Shown here piece after piece: positions 35,270-44,529 of a DNA stretch of 64,000 bases. The notes under the pieces were generated by a model. It was not told the DNA's origin and searched no databases. It saw only the letters and a list, made by a program, of their open reading frames with translations. The position numbers and the translations under genes are program-made. Source of the stretch: Ferruginibacter sp. (GTDB taxonomy: Bacteria > Bacteroidota > Bacteroidia > Chitinophagales > Chitinophagaceae); the NCBI GenBank assembly GCA_019638635.1, contig JAHBTM010000003.1, positions 1-64,000 of the forward strand, written 5' to 3'. Within the stretch, counting starts at the first letter, position 1. Every line of letters begins with the position of its first letter.

Positions 35270-37261
35270 GTGGGAAGTAATTTAAACAAGGTTTCTGCAG
35301 CGGGGATGCTGATTGCCCTGGGAATCATTTTCGGAGACATCGGTACCTCACCTTTATACGTTTTCAACACCATTATAGCCGACCGGGTAGTTTCCCGGGA
35401 ATTAATTTTAGGAACGCTATCACTGATTATATGGACCATGACCATCATAACTACAGTGAAGTATGTAATCATGGTGTTGCGGGCCGACAACAGGGGCGAA
35501 GGAGGGATTTTTGCATTGTTTGCATTGGTGCGCAGAAGGCGCAAATGGCTGGTTATTCCGGCTATACTTGGCGGGGCGGCCTTGCTGGCTGACGGAATCA
35601 TTACTCCACCCATATCCATCACATCCGCAGTGGAAGGCTTGAGAAAACTTCCCCGCTTCAGCGATATGCAAACCAATACCATCGTTGTAATTGTATTGGT
35701 GATTATATCTGCTTTTTTCTTTACCCAACAGTTCGGTACTTCAAAAATCGGAAAGTTTTTTGGCCCGTTCATGACGGTTTGGTTTAGCATGCTCGGCATA
35801 CTTGGGATTATTCATATATCAGATGATATTACCATACTTCATGCACTGAATCCATATTATGCTATACATTTTCTAGTTACCTACGAAGAAGGTTTTTGGT
35901 TATTAGGTGCCGTGTTTCTCTGTACCACCGGTGCGGAAGCATTGTACAGTGATTTAGGGCATTGTGGAAGGGGCAACATTCGCATATCGTGGATTTTTGT
36001 AAAAACCTGTTTGTTGTTGAACTACTTCGGACAAGGCGCCAGTCTGCTGAGTCATCATGGCGGTAAACTAGTGGATAAGGCCACCCGGCATGCCGATAAC
36101 ATCAATGCGTTTTACGATTTAATGCCATCCTGGTTTGTAGCACCGGGCGTACTTATTGCTACATCTGCCGCAATCATTGCCAGTCAGGCCATGGTGTCGG
36201 GTTCTTATACCCTAATCAACGAAGCTATACGCCTGAACCTATGGCCACGCCTGCGCACAAGATATCCTTCAGAAGAAAAAGGACAAATATATATACCCGG
36301 TATCAACCTGTTGTTGTTCATTGGCTGTGTGATTGTAGTGCTTTATTTCAGAGAATCTTCAAGGATGGAAGCTGCCTATGGCCTGGCAATTGTTTCCACC
36401 ATGATTGCCACTACTATTTTGTTTGCCAACTATCTGGTGATGCACCGCGTACATGCGTTTCTGATAGTACTCTTCTTAGGGTTTTACCTAACCATTGAAG
36501 GCGCGTATCTGATTGCATTGCTCGATAAGTTCCCGCACGGAGGTTATTTCTCCATCCTCATCGGATTTATGATGTTCGCTGTTATGTATGTATGGTACAG
36601 GGCAAGGAAGATTAAAAACCGCTATGTAGAGTTTGTGCGGGTGGAAGATTATATTCCCAAAATTGAAGAACTCAGCAACGATACCTCCGTACCGAAATAT
36701 GCTACGCATCTGGTGTATCTCACGAGTGCCGGCAACCATAAGGAAATCGAACATAAAATTATCTACAGTATCCTGAGCGGTAAACCCAAGCGGGCCGATA
36801 TTTACTGGTTCATTCATGTGGAAACTACCGATGACCCATACACGATGGAATACGCCGTCGACCACATTATACCTAACGATATCATCCGTGTAGAGTTTCG
36901 TCTTGGTTTCCGCGTGCCGCCACGCATCAATCTTATGTTTAAAAAAGTGGTGGAAGATTTGGTGGCCAACCGCGAAGTGAACATCACCAGCCGGTATGAA
37001 AGTCAGCAAAAGAACAACGTGGTGGGAGATTTTCAGTTTATTGTGATGGAAAAATTCCTGAGCCAGGATAATGAATTACCGCTTGCTGAATCCGTAATCA
37101 TGAAATTATACTTCACCATTAAAGAACTCAGTGCCACAGAAGAAAAAAGCTTCGGCCTGGAGCAAAGCAATGTGTTGATTGAGAAATTCCCGCTGGTAGT
37201 GGCACCGGTGAGCAATTTAAAATTGAAGCGGAAGTATTACAATGAGGCAGAAGGCTACTAA
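35270..37261 (+). CDS. kup: KUP family potassium uptake protein
   Basis: A 663-aa inner-membrane K+ transporter with twelve predicted helices and a large cytoplasmic C-terminal domain (~450-663). The family signature is at the N-terminus: ALGIIFGDIGTSPLYVFNTI (~17-36), then ADNRGEGGIFALFALV and later LCTTGAEALYSDLGHCGRGNIR and NYFGQGASLL. Kup proteins take up K+ (often with H+). The start is read as GTG at 35270 because the promoter and the family N-terminus leave no ATG upstream. The next gene starts 35 bp on. Confidence 0.95.
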   Translation: MGSNLNKVSAAGMLIALGIIFGDIGTSPLYVFNTIIADRVVSRELILGTLSLIIWTMTIITTVKYVIMVLRADNRGEGGIFALFALVRRRRKWLVIPAILGGAALLADGIITPPISITSAVEGLRKLPRFSDMQTNTIVVIVLVIISAFFFTQQFGTSKIGKFFGPFMTVWFSMLGILGIIHISDDITILHALNPYYAIHFLVTYEEGFWLLGAVFLCTTGAEALYSDLGHCGRGNIRISWIFVKTCLLLNYFGQGASLLSHHGGKLVDKATRHADNINAFYDLMPSWFVAPGVLIATSAAIIASQAMVSGSYTLINEAIRLNLWPRLRTRYPSEEKGQIYIPGINLLLFIGCVIVVLYFRESSRMEAAYGLAIVSTMIATTILFANYLVMHRVHAFLIVLFLGFYLTIEGAYLIALLDKFPHGGYFSILIGFMMFAVMYVWYRARKIKNRYVEFVRVEDYIPKIEELSNDTSVPKYATHLVYLTSAGNHKEIEHKIIYSILSGKPKRADIYWFIHVETTDDPYTMEYAVDHIIPNDIIRVEFRLGFRVPPRINLMFKKVVEDLVANREVNITSRYESQQKNNVVGDFQFIVMEKFLSQDNELPLAESVIMKLYFTIKELSATEEKSFGLEQSNVLIEKFPLVVAPVSNLKLKRKYYNEAEGY

Positions 37262-37296
37262 AAATTTCATATCTTATATCCGGTAAATGTCAACCG

Positions 37297-38085
37297 GTGA
37301 GTTCAACGCTGTTATATATTATTGGAGGATATCTGCTTTTGCTGGCATTGGTGTACCTATTACAGGAGCGTTTCATCTTTAAACCGGAGAAGTTGCATCA
37401 GGGCTTTCAATATAAGTTTGATGTGCCTTTTCGGGAGTTATTTTTTGATGTGGAACCCAATGTGCGTATCAACGGCTTACATTTTACAGTAAAGAATCCC
37501 CTGGGGCTGGTGCTGTATTTTCACGGGAATTCAAGGAGCATTAAAGGCTGGTCGCGATACGCAAAAGATTTTTACCGGTACAATTATGATGTGGTTTTGG
37601 TTGATTATCGCGGCTTTGGAAAAAGCACAGGTAAACGTTCAGAAGCCATGATGTTGAAGGATATGCAGTTTGTGTATGATACCCTTGCAGTTCAGTACCA
37701 TGAACACCACATCATTGTGTACGGAAGAAGCCTTGGGAGTGGTTTTGCCGCCAAGATAGCCAGTGATAATACACCACGTTATCTGATACTGGACGCGCCC
37801 TATTACAGTTTCAAAAAAGTGGTGGAGCGGTTTTTACCTTTTTTACCTCTGCGCATGTTGTTGCGCTTTCATCTGAGAACCGACAAATGGATAAAGCATG
37901 TGAATTGCCACACGTACATTATTCACGGTACCAAAGACTGGCTGATACCCATCTCGAACAGCGAAAAACTTCAGGCAATCAACCCTAAAAAAATTACCCT
38001 GGTTCGGATAGAAGGTGGCGGACACAACAACCTTCCTTCTTTTCCGGCGTATCACAATATTATTCGGGATATATTGCAGTACTGA
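37297..38085 (+). CDS. Membrane-anchored alpha/beta hydrolase (BEM46/YfhR-like), first of a tandem pair
   Basis: A 262-aa protein with an N-terminal membrane helix (~4-22) and an alpha/beta hydrolase fold. The oxyanion segment is LYFHGNSRSIKGW, the nucleophile S145 is in VYGRSLGSGFA, D214 in HGTKDWLIP, and H243 in GGGHNNLPSF. The triad is complete, so it should be an active serine hydrolase (esterase, lipase or peptidase); substrate unknown. The start is GTG at 37297. Its stop shares one base with the start of a paralogue (TGATG), so the two are translated together. It may be co-transcribed with kup. Confidence 0.85.
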   Translation: MSSTLLYIIGGYLLLLALVYLLQERFIFKPEKLHQGFQYKFDVPFRELFFDVEPNVRINGLHFTVKNPLGLVLYFHGNSRSIKGWSRYAKDFYRYNYDVVLVDYRGFGKSTGKRSEAMMLKDMQFVYDTLAVQYHEHHIIVYGRSLGSGFAAKIASDNTPRYLILDAPYYSFKKVVERFLPFLPLRMLLRFHLRTDKWIKHVNCHTYIIHGTKDWLIPISNSEKLQAINPKKITLVRIEGGGHNNLPSFPAYHNIIRDILQY

Positions 38086-38891
38086 TGAAAAACCGAAAAA
38101 CATGGCGCATTATTAAAGGGGTGGTATTGCTATACGCAATCATCGGTATCCTGTTGCATGCCTTACAGGAGAAGATGTTGTTTCACCCCAAACCACTGCC
38201 TACCGGGTATGCGTTCCCGTTTCAACAGCCATTTGAAGAAATATTTATTCCTGTGAATACAACTGATACCATACACATGGTGCATTTTGAATCAACGGCT
38301 GCTGTGCAAAAAGGGGATGTGCTCTATTTTCATGGCAACCGAAACAACATTGAATATTATTACAATCGGGTGCCCGTTTTTTTAAAAGCCGGATATGATG
38401 TATGGATGCCCGACTACTACACCTTTGGAAAATCTCGTGGAACATTAACAGAAGAATCATTGACAGGCTTATCACTTACAGTGTATCAGTATGTAACCGG
38501 CGTTAGCCACAATACTCAAATTGTCGTTTATGGCCGATCGTTAGGAACAGCACTGGCATCTTATGTAGCGGCTGAAATGCCGGTGAAACAGTTGATTTTG
38601 GAAACGCCATACTCCTCTATCCCCTCCTTGTTTTCAACCTATGCATTCATTTATCCTGTTGAGGTTATGTCAACCTACCGGTTGTCGAATTATAAAAACC
38701 TGGAGCGTGTGCAGGAACCCGTATGCGTGTTTCATGGTACCGATGATGGCGTTATACCTTACCGTGAAGCTGCCCGTTTAAAAAAGGTGTTGAAACCCGG
38801 TGACAGATTTATAGATATTGAAGAAGCTGCCCACAACAATATTAACCGCTTTCCGTTGTACACCGAAACACTGAACCGCTTGTTGCAGTAA
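38085..38891 (+). CDS. Membrane-anchored alpha/beta hydrolase, second of the tandem pair
   Basis: A 268-aa paralogue of the preceding gene, clearly a duplication: the same N-terminal membrane helix (~8-27), then EKMLFHPKPLP, VLYFHGNRNNIEYY, nucleophile S152 in VYGRSLGTALA, acidic residue in FHGTDDGVIP (D220 or D221) and H250 in EEAAHNNINRF. All triad residues are kept in both copies, so neither is decaying. It overlaps the first hydrolase by one base and converges on the LD-carboxypeptidase gene with one base between stops. Confidence 0.85.
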   Translation: MKNRKTWRIIKGVVLLYAIIGILLHALQEKMLFHPKPLPTGYAFPFQQPFEEIFIPVNTTDTIHMVHFESTAAVQKGDVLYFHGNRNNIEYYYNRVPVFLKAGYDVWMPDYYTFGKSRGTLTEESLTGLSLTVYQYVTGVSHNTQIVVYGRSLGTALASYVAAEMPVKQLILETPYSSIPSLFSTYAFIYPVEVMSTYRLSNYKNLERVQEPVCVFHGTDDGVIPYREAARLKKVLKPGDRFIDIEEAAHNNINRFPLYTETLNRLLQ

Positions 38892-38892
38892 A

Positions 38893-39801
38893 TTATTTTT
38901 CTTTCAGTGTTACTTCTTTTGTTGTTATCTGTAACTGATAAGTTCCACCAATTTTAAGTGGCACATTATTGGTGCCATGGCTTACCGGAAAATGAAAACA
39001 AACGGGAATCTGCAAATTTTGAGTGAAACGATGGAAAAGGTCATCTATCTGCATACCAAATGGCCTTTCGGTGTCTTTCAAATCGGTAAATTCGCCTAAT
39101 ATCAGTCCTTTAATTCCTGAAAGTTTTCCGCTTCTTTTTAAATGATACATCATCCGGTCGATGTTGTAGATATACTCACCTACATCTTCCAGAAACAGAA
39201 TGCGATCACGTGTTTTAATTTCTGAGGATGAACCGGTAGCATGACATAGCATACTGAGGTTGCCGCCGGTTAAAATGCCAGTAACCTTACCCGTTAGGTT
39301 AAAGGGGTGTGGTTCGGTGGTTACAGTTAATTTTTTTCCTTTCATTGTCTCTTTGAGCATCTCTATATACTGAACACCATCAGTGTTGTTGAAGGCGGCT
39401 GCCATAGGCGCGTGTAAACTGGCAATTTTGTATTTGCTCAACAGGTGTTGATGAAGCAAGGTGATGTCACTGAACCCAATCAGCCACTTGGGTTGTTTAC
39501 GGAATTTTTTAAAGTTGATCTGATCAATGATGCGTCCGGTTCCATATCCTCCTCTCCCGAATAAAATGGCATCGATAGAATCATCATCCAGCATGTGTTG
39601 CAATTCATTCAATCGCTCCTCATCCGGTGCACTGAAATAATTTGAAGAGTCGCTTCCAATGGTTTTACCTGTTACCACATGGTAACCCCAACTTTGCAAA
39701 GTGTGGATACAGGCCTGCACTTTTTCTAATGCCATATAACCGGCAGGGCAAGTTATTCCGATGGTGCTGCCTTTTTTGAGGTATGGAGGAAATTGTATCA
39801 T
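38893..39801 (-). CDS. LD-carboxypeptidase (peptidase family S66)
   Basis: A 302-aa cytoplasmic S66 serine peptidase that removes the terminal D-Ala from muropeptide tetrapeptides during wall recycling (LdcA-type), or a related microcin-immunity MccF-like enzyme. The nucleophile S111 is in WLIGFSDITLLHQHL, the family motif FGRGGYGTGRIIDQI precedes it, the catalytic Glu is in LFLEDVGEYIYNIDRM and the His in FPVSHGTNN. It overlaps the upstream fadN-like gene by one base, an odd partner for a wall-recycling enzyme. Confidence 0.92.
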   Translation of the reverse strand: MIQFPPYLKKGSTIGITCPAGYMALEKVQACIHTLQSWGYHVVTGKTIGSDSSNYFSAPDEERLNELQHMLDDDSIDAILFGRGGYGTGRIIDQINFKKFRKQPKWLIGFSDITLLHQHLLSKYKIASLHAPMAAAFNNTDGVQYIEMLKETMKGKKLTVTTEPHPFNLTGKVTGILTGGNLSMLCHATGSSSEIKTRDRILFLEDVGEYIYNIDRMMYHLKRSGKLSGIKGLILGEFTDLKDTERPFGMQIDDLFHRFTQNLQIPVCFHFPVSHGTNNVPLKIGGTYQLQITTKEVTLKEK

Positions 39802-42179
39802 TAATTGCGTACAGGTTTACCGGTTTTCAGCACACTCTGAATGCGTTCCAGTGTTTTCTTTTCACCGGTTAAACTCAGGAATGCTTCACGTTCCAGGTTT
39901 AGCAGGTATTGTTCACTCACCTGTGTAGGTTCGCTTAAATCACCTCCACACATTACCCATGCAAGTTTTTTTGCAACGGTTACGTCATGATCGGTAGCGT
40001 ATTTACCACGCCACATTGCATGGATGCCTGAAAGAAATGCGCCCAATGCAGCACGGCCGGGCACTTTGATATCGGTACGTTGTACCGGAGTAATATACCC
40101 GTTATCATATAAACGTACAACCTGATCCTTCGCCATAGAGATACGCCGTTGCTGGTTAATACTTATTTCGTCTACGCCTTTACGATAGATTCCCAAATCA
40201 TAGGCTTCATGCGCCGATGTGGCCACTTTTGCAGTAGCAATGGTGAGGAATCTGTTTTGAAGGGTTAATGTATCCGGTTCACCCTGATGTAATTCATCGG
40301 AGGCACGCAGTACAAACTCTTTGGTTCCACCTCCACCCGGTATAACACCGATACCCACTTCTACCAAACCGGTATACGTTTCTGCGGCAGGCACCACCAT
40401 ATCAGCATGTAAGCAGATTTCACATCCGCCTCCGAGTGCCAGTCCGTGCGGAGCCACCACTACCGGAACAGAAGAATAACGTACACGCATCATGGCTTGC
40501 TGAAACATACGGATAGCCATGTCAATTTCATCATAATCCTGTTCTATCGCCAGCATAAAAATCATACCCACATTGGCACCGGCGCTAAAGTTTGGTCCTT
40601 CATTTGCAATCACAAGACCTTTATATTTTTCTTCCGCAAGGCTGATAGATTTTAAGATGCCTTCCAGTACTTCACCGCCCATGCTACCCATTTTCGTGTA
40701 CCATTCCAACCCGAGCACATCTGCTCCAAGATGGTATGTACGGCACGCACTGTTCTTCCAAACGGTTTGGTCTTTGAAGTTTCGCATCACAATGAATGCA
40801 TCTCCTCCCGGAACTGCTACATACGATTGCGTTTGTATATCATAATATAACTGACGTCCGTTTTCAACTGTATAAAAAGAAGTGTTCCCTTTTTCCAGCA
40901 TGGTGTTTATCCACCCGGGCAATGTATAACCTTCTGCCTGCATAGCTTTCACTGTGGATGCAACGCCCAGGGCATCCCAACTTTCAAAAGCTCCTATCTC
41001 CCAGCCAAATCCTGCTTTCATTGCATCATCTACACGAAAAACTTCATCGCTGATTTCAGGTATACGGTGAGCGATATACGAAAACAATCCGTAATGGAAT
41101 TTTTTATAAAAAGTTGCTGCCTTATCCTGCCCGTTGAGCAATGCCTTGATACGATGGGCGAGATTTTCAATGGGTTTGGCAGCTTCCACCGTGGCAAATT
41201 TGGGTTTGCTTCTGGGTCCATAAGATAGAGAGGCTGGGTCTAGTACCAGTATTTCTGTTTTCCCTTCTGCGTTTTTAGTTTTTTTGAAAAAGCCCTGTCC
41301 GCTTTTATCACCGAGCCATTTGTTTTCAATCATGGTTTTCAACCAGGAAGGAATACGGAAGATTTCTTTGGCTTCATCTTGCGGACAATGAGCAGCCACA
41401 CCGTCTGCCACTTTAACCAATGTGTCTAGTCCTACCACATCTGCAGTTCTGAAGGTGGCCGATTTGGGCCTGCCAATCAACGGTCCGGTTAAGGCATCTA
41501 TTTCATCAAAGGTTAAACCAATTTCTTCCATCAGGTGCATGATACTCATCATAGAAAAAACACCAATGCGGTTGGCGATGAATGCAGGCGTGTCTTTACA
41601 CAACACAGTGGTTTTACCCAATTGCAAATCTCCGTATTGCATCAGAAAATCTACTACCGACGGATCAGTATGTGGTGTAGGAATAATTTCCAGGAGGCGC
41701 AGGTATCGGGGTGGATTAAAAAAGTGTGTTCCACAGAAATGTTTTTTAAAATCTTCGCTCCGGCCTTCGGCCATCATGTGAATGGGAATACCGGAGGTGT
41801 TGGATGATATGATGGTTCCGGGTTTACGGTATTTTTCAACCTGTTCAAATATGCTTTGTTTGATATCCAAGCGTTCCACCACCACTTCAATAATCCAATC
41901 CGCTTTGGATATATCTTTCATGTGGTCAGTGAAGTTTCCTGTTTGAACGAGGCGCGCAACCCCTTTATGATATACCGGTGAGGGAGAAGATTTCAATGCC
42001 GCTGTCCAGGCATCATTCACTATTTTATTCCTGATAGCGGGTGCGGTTTGTTCCCCCGTTTCCGGATTCAGCATATCCAATAACAAAACAGGCACGCCAA
42101 TTCCTGCAAAATGTGCGGCAATCTTGCTTCCCATCACACCACTGCCCAATACGGCTACCTGGTTTATTTTTCTGTTCAT
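39801..42179 (-). CDS. FadN-type 3-hydroxyacyl-CoA dehydrogenase / enoyl-CoA hydratase
   Basis: A 792-aa bifunctional beta-oxidation enzyme. Domain order is the Bacillus FadN type: NAD-binding 3-hydroxyacyl-CoA dehydrogenase first (VAVLGSGVMGSKIAAHFAGIGVPVLLLD, ~8-35; SSNTSGIPI; HFFNPPRYLRLLEII), its C-terminal domains to ~420, then an enoyl-CoA hydratase/isomerase domain (~430-690) with GLALGGGCEICLHADMVVPAAETYTGLVEVGIGVIPGGGGTKEF. It hydrates enoyl-CoA and oxidises the 3-hydroxyacyl-CoA. The usual thiolase and acyl-CoA dehydrogenase neighbours are absent. A repeat-rich operator lies upstream. Confidence 0.93.
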   Translation of the reverse strand: MNRKINQVAVLGSGVMGSKIAAHFAGIGVPVLLLDMLNPETGEQTAPAIRNKIVNDAWTAALKSSPSPVYHKGVARLVQTGNFTDHMKDISKADWIIEVVVERLDIKQSIFEQVEKYRKPGTIISSNTSGIPIHMMAEGRSEDFKKHFCGTHFFNPPRYLRLLEIIPTPHTDPSVVDFLMQYGDLQLGKTTVLCKDTPAFIANRIGVFSMMSIMHLMEEIGLTFDEIDALTGPLIGRPKSATFRTADVVGLDTLVKVADGVAAHCPQDEAKEIFRIPSWLKTMIENKWLGDKSGQGFFKKTKNAEGKTEILVLDPASLSYGPRSKPKFATVEAAKPIENLAHRIKALLNGQDKAATFYKKFHYGLFSYIAHRIPEISDEVFRVDDAMKAGFGWEIGAFESWDALGVASTVKAMQAEGYTLPGWINTMLEKGNTSFYTVENGRQLYYDIQTQSYVAVPGGDAFIVMRNFKDQTVWKNSACRTYHLGADVLGLEWYTKMGSMGGEVLEGILKSISLAEEKYKGLVIANEGPNFSAGANVGMIFMLAIEQDYDEIDMAIRMFQQAMMRVRYSSVPVVVAPHGLALGGGCEICLHADMVVPAAETYTGLVEVGIGVIPGGGGTKEFVLRASDELHQGEPDTLTLQNRFLTIATAKVATSAHEAYDLGIYRKGVDEISINQQRRISMAKDQVVRLYDNGYITPVQRTDIKVPGRAALGAFLSGIHAMWRGKYATDHDVTVAKKLAWVMCGGDLSEPTQVSEQYLLNLEREAFLSLTGEKKTLERIQSVLKTGKPVRN

Positions 42180-42198
42180 ATGGAGATGTTTTAAAATT

Positions 42199-42241
42199 AG
42201 TTAGTTAAACAACTATTTTAACGAAGTTAGTTAATTTCAAA
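42199..42241 (-). promoter_or_regulatory. Putative operator/promoter of the fadN-like gene
   Basis: Two exact 10-bp direct repeats AGTTAGTTAA lie at 42199-42208 and 42225-42234, 26 bp apart, and TAGTT/AACTA forms a dyad at 42202-42215. On the minus strand a TTTG (42238-42241), a 17-bp spacer and TAAAATAG (42213-42220) form a loose promoter that the repeats cover. This is the layout of a TetR-type repressor site, as expected for fatty-acid degradation genes; the regulator is not in the window. Confidence 0.6.
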
Positions 42242-42261
42242 ATAGACAGGCAAATAATCAC

Positions 42262-42292
42262 AAAAAAAGAGGAATTTTTAAGTGCCTCTTTT
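42262..42292 (-). terminator. Terminator of metG
   Basis: AAAAGAGG (42265-42272) pairs with CCTCTTTT (42285-42292) across a 12-nt loop. Read on the minus strand it ends in a run of seven T. It lies about 35 bases past the metG stop. Confidence 0.88.
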
Positions 42293-42327
42293 CAAGATGC
42301 AATAGTGTTATGAAATCAAAGATTTAT

Positions 42328-44439
42328 TTAAGAAACGTTGCAACCTCCTGAAACATCTGCTCCTACAAAATGCAGGGTGCCGTTAGCATCTTCAGCCATC
42401 AGAATCATACCATTGCTTTCAATACCGCGCATGGTACGGGGCGCGAGGTTGGTTACCACCACCACTTTCCGGCCAATGATCTTTTCCGGAGCATGGTGCA
42501 GGGCAATACCGCTGACGATGGTGCGGGTTTCTGTGCCAAGGTCTACTTCCAGTTTTAATAATTTATCGGCCTTTTGTACTTTTTCTGCTTTTGTAATGAT
42601 GCCGGTTTTCAAATCAATTTTTGAAAAGTCATCAAAGGTAATCGTGGGTTTTGTTGCAGGTGAAGGAGTAGGCGATTCGGGTATTGCATTTGTTTTTACT
42701 GCGGCACTTTTTAATTTCAGTTTTTCAACTTGTTGGGTTACTTCAGCATCTTCCATTTTTCGGAAAAGCAATTCCGGTGCCCTCAGTGAATAACCGGTTT
42801 GCAGCAAATCAGCTCTACCGGCATTTTCCCATTCCAGTATTCTGGGTACAACCTTCATCATATGGCATAATGTATTTGCAGCGTTTGGAAGAAACGGATG
42901 CATTAGGATGGCGAGGTTAGCAGTGAGTTGCAAACAAAGGTGCAGGCAGTTGTCAATTTTTTGCTGGGCTTCTGGCAGGATGTTTCCGTTATCATCTGTT
43001 TGTTTGGCCACAATCCAGGGTTCTTGTTCCTGCATGAATTTATTTCCTTTTCGTGCAAGGTCAACCACTTCAAACAATGCATCCCTGAATTTGAATTGTT
43101 CTATGAGCGATCCCGTACCACTTGCTGTTTCTTTTATCTGATCGAGGAGTTGTGTGCCTTCTGCGGTTAGGCTGTGTAGTTTGGGTACTTTGCCATTGCA
43201 TAATTTGTGCATCAGTACAAATGTGCGGTTTACGAAATTTCCTAGTACGGCAACCAATTCGCTGTTCACCGCATCCTGAAATCCTTTCCAGGTAAATTCG
43301 CTGTCTTTGGTTTCAGGAGCAATGGCGGTGAGGTAGTAGCGTAAAGCATCTACCATGGTTTGTCCGTTTTCCTTTTTTACAAAATCGTTGATGTACTCAT
43401 CCATTTCAATACTCCATCCGCGGCTGGTACTCATTTTGTCGCCCTCCAGGTTCATGAATTCATTGCTGGGCACAAAGGCGGGTAAAATATTTCCGTGCAG
43501 GTGCAACATCACCGGAAAGATGATACAATGAAAGACGATGTTGTCTTTTCCGATAAAATGCACGAGGCTGGTATCGGCATCATTCCAGTAGGGGGCCCAG
43601 TCTTTTTGGTTGTCTGCAGCCCATTGCTTGGTGGCACTGATGTAACCGATAGGTGCATCAAACCATACATATAGCACTTTACCATCGGCGTTAGGCACAG
43701 GCACTTTTACGCCCCAATCCAAATCACGTGTTACGGCGCGCGGTTGTAAGCCTGCATCCAGCCAGCTTTTACATTGTCCTAATACATTAGCTTTCCAGTC
43801 TGCGGCATGATTATCGAGTATCCATTCCCGTAAGAAGGATTCGTATTTTTGTAAAGGCAGATACCAGTGGGTGGTTTGCTTTTTAATAGGTTGATTACCG
43901 CTGATGGTACTGCGTGGATGGATGAGTTGTTCCGGGCTAAGGGATGTACCGCATTTTTCACACTGATCGCCAAAGGCGCCGGGGTAGCTGCATACAGGGC
44001 AGGTGCCGGTAATGTAGCGGTCGGCTAAAAAAGTATTGGACGCCTCATCATAAAATTGCTCCGTTTCTTTTTGTTCGAGTAATCCGGCATCGTTGAGTTT
44101 TTTGAAAAATGCCTGTGCGGTTTCATGGTGCAGGGCGGAAGAAGTGCGGTGATAGATATCAAAAGATATTCCCAGGTCGTGCATATTCTGTTGTAACAAT
44201 GCGTGGTACTTATCAACAATTTCGCGGGGTGTTGTGTTTTCTTTCAACGCCTGTATGGTAATAGCGGCCCCATGTTCATCGCTACCACATACATACACCA
44301 CATCTTTTTTTCGTGCGCGGAGGTAACGTACATAGATATCCGCTGGCAAGTATGCACCTGCCAGATGGCCGATGTGTTTAGGGCCGTTGGCATACGGTAA
44401 GGCAGAGGTAATCAGGTATCGCTTAGGTTCTTTTGTCAT
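42328..44439 (-). CDS. metG: Methionyl-tRNA synthetase with C-terminal tRNA-binding domain
   Basis: A 703-aa class I synthetase charging tRNA-Met. HIGH at residues 22-25 (GPKHIGHLAG), a four-Cys zinc knuckle (C147, C150, C160, C163), and KMSTS in GDKMSTSRGW. The anticodon-binding helices follow. The C-terminal ~105 residues form an EMAP/Trbp111-type OB domain (FDDFSKIDLKTGIITKAEKV...NLAPRTMRGIESNGMILMAED), which raises tRNA affinity and dimerises the enzyme. Monocistronic, with its own terminator. Confidence 0.97.
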   Translation of the reverse strand: MTKEPKRYLITSALPYANGPKHIGHLAGAYLPADIYVRYLRARKKDVVYVCGSDEHGAAITIQALKENTTPREIVDKYHALLQQNMHDLGISFDIYHRTSSALHHETAQAFFKKLNDAGLLEQKETEQFYDEASNTFLADRYITGTCPVCSYPGAFGDQCEKCGTSLSPEQLIHPRSTISGNQPIKKQTTHWYLPLQKYESFLREWILDNHAADWKANVLGQCKSWLDAGLQPRAVTRDLDWGVKVPVPNADGKVLYVWFDAPIGYISATKQWAADNQKDWAPYWNDADTSLVHFIGKDNIVFHCIIFPVMLHLHGNILPAFVPSNEFMNLEGDKMSTSRGWSIEMDEYINDFVKKENGQTMVDALRYYLTAIAPETKDSEFTWKGFQDAVNSELVAVLGNFVNRTFVLMHKLCNGKVPKLHSLTAEGTQLLDQIKETASGTGSLIEQFKFRDALFEVVDLARKGNKFMQEQEPWIVAKQTDDNGNILPEAQQKIDNCLHLCLQLTANLAILMHPFLPNAANTLCHMMKVVPRILEWENAGRADLLQTGYSLRAPELLFRKMEDAEVTQQVEKLKLKSAAVKTNAIPESPTPSPATKPTITFDDFSKIDLKTGIITKAEKVQKADKLLKLEVDLGTETRTIVSGIALHHAPEKIIGRKVVVVTNLAPRTMRGIESNGMILMAEDANGTLHFVGADVSGGCNVS

Positions 44440-44486
44440 GTTGGTTGAATGATTGGGGCAAAGGTCTGTATTATGCCGATTATCAA

Positions 44487-44502
44487 CAAATACTACTTTT
44501 TT
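44487..44502 (+). promoter_or_regulatory. 16-bp box CAAATACTACTTTTTT, copy 1
   Basis: This 16-mer ends 27 bases before the response regulator ATG and recurs exactly at 45257-45272 before the next gene. Exact identity across two upstream regions suggests a shared regulator-binding site, possibly for the regulator itself. Confidence 0.6.
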
Positions 44503-44529
44503 ACTAAATTCAGGGTTTTACAGGATATT

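Noticed and set aside
35254..35799. 181-codon open frame antisense to kup
   Set aside because: It mirrors the membrane-helix codons of kup, matches no family and its sense strand is a clear Kup protein.
44449..44529. Upstream start for the NarL-type regulator (27 extra residues)
   Set aside because: The receiver domain begins at the second Met, and the extension contains the 16-bp upstream box.
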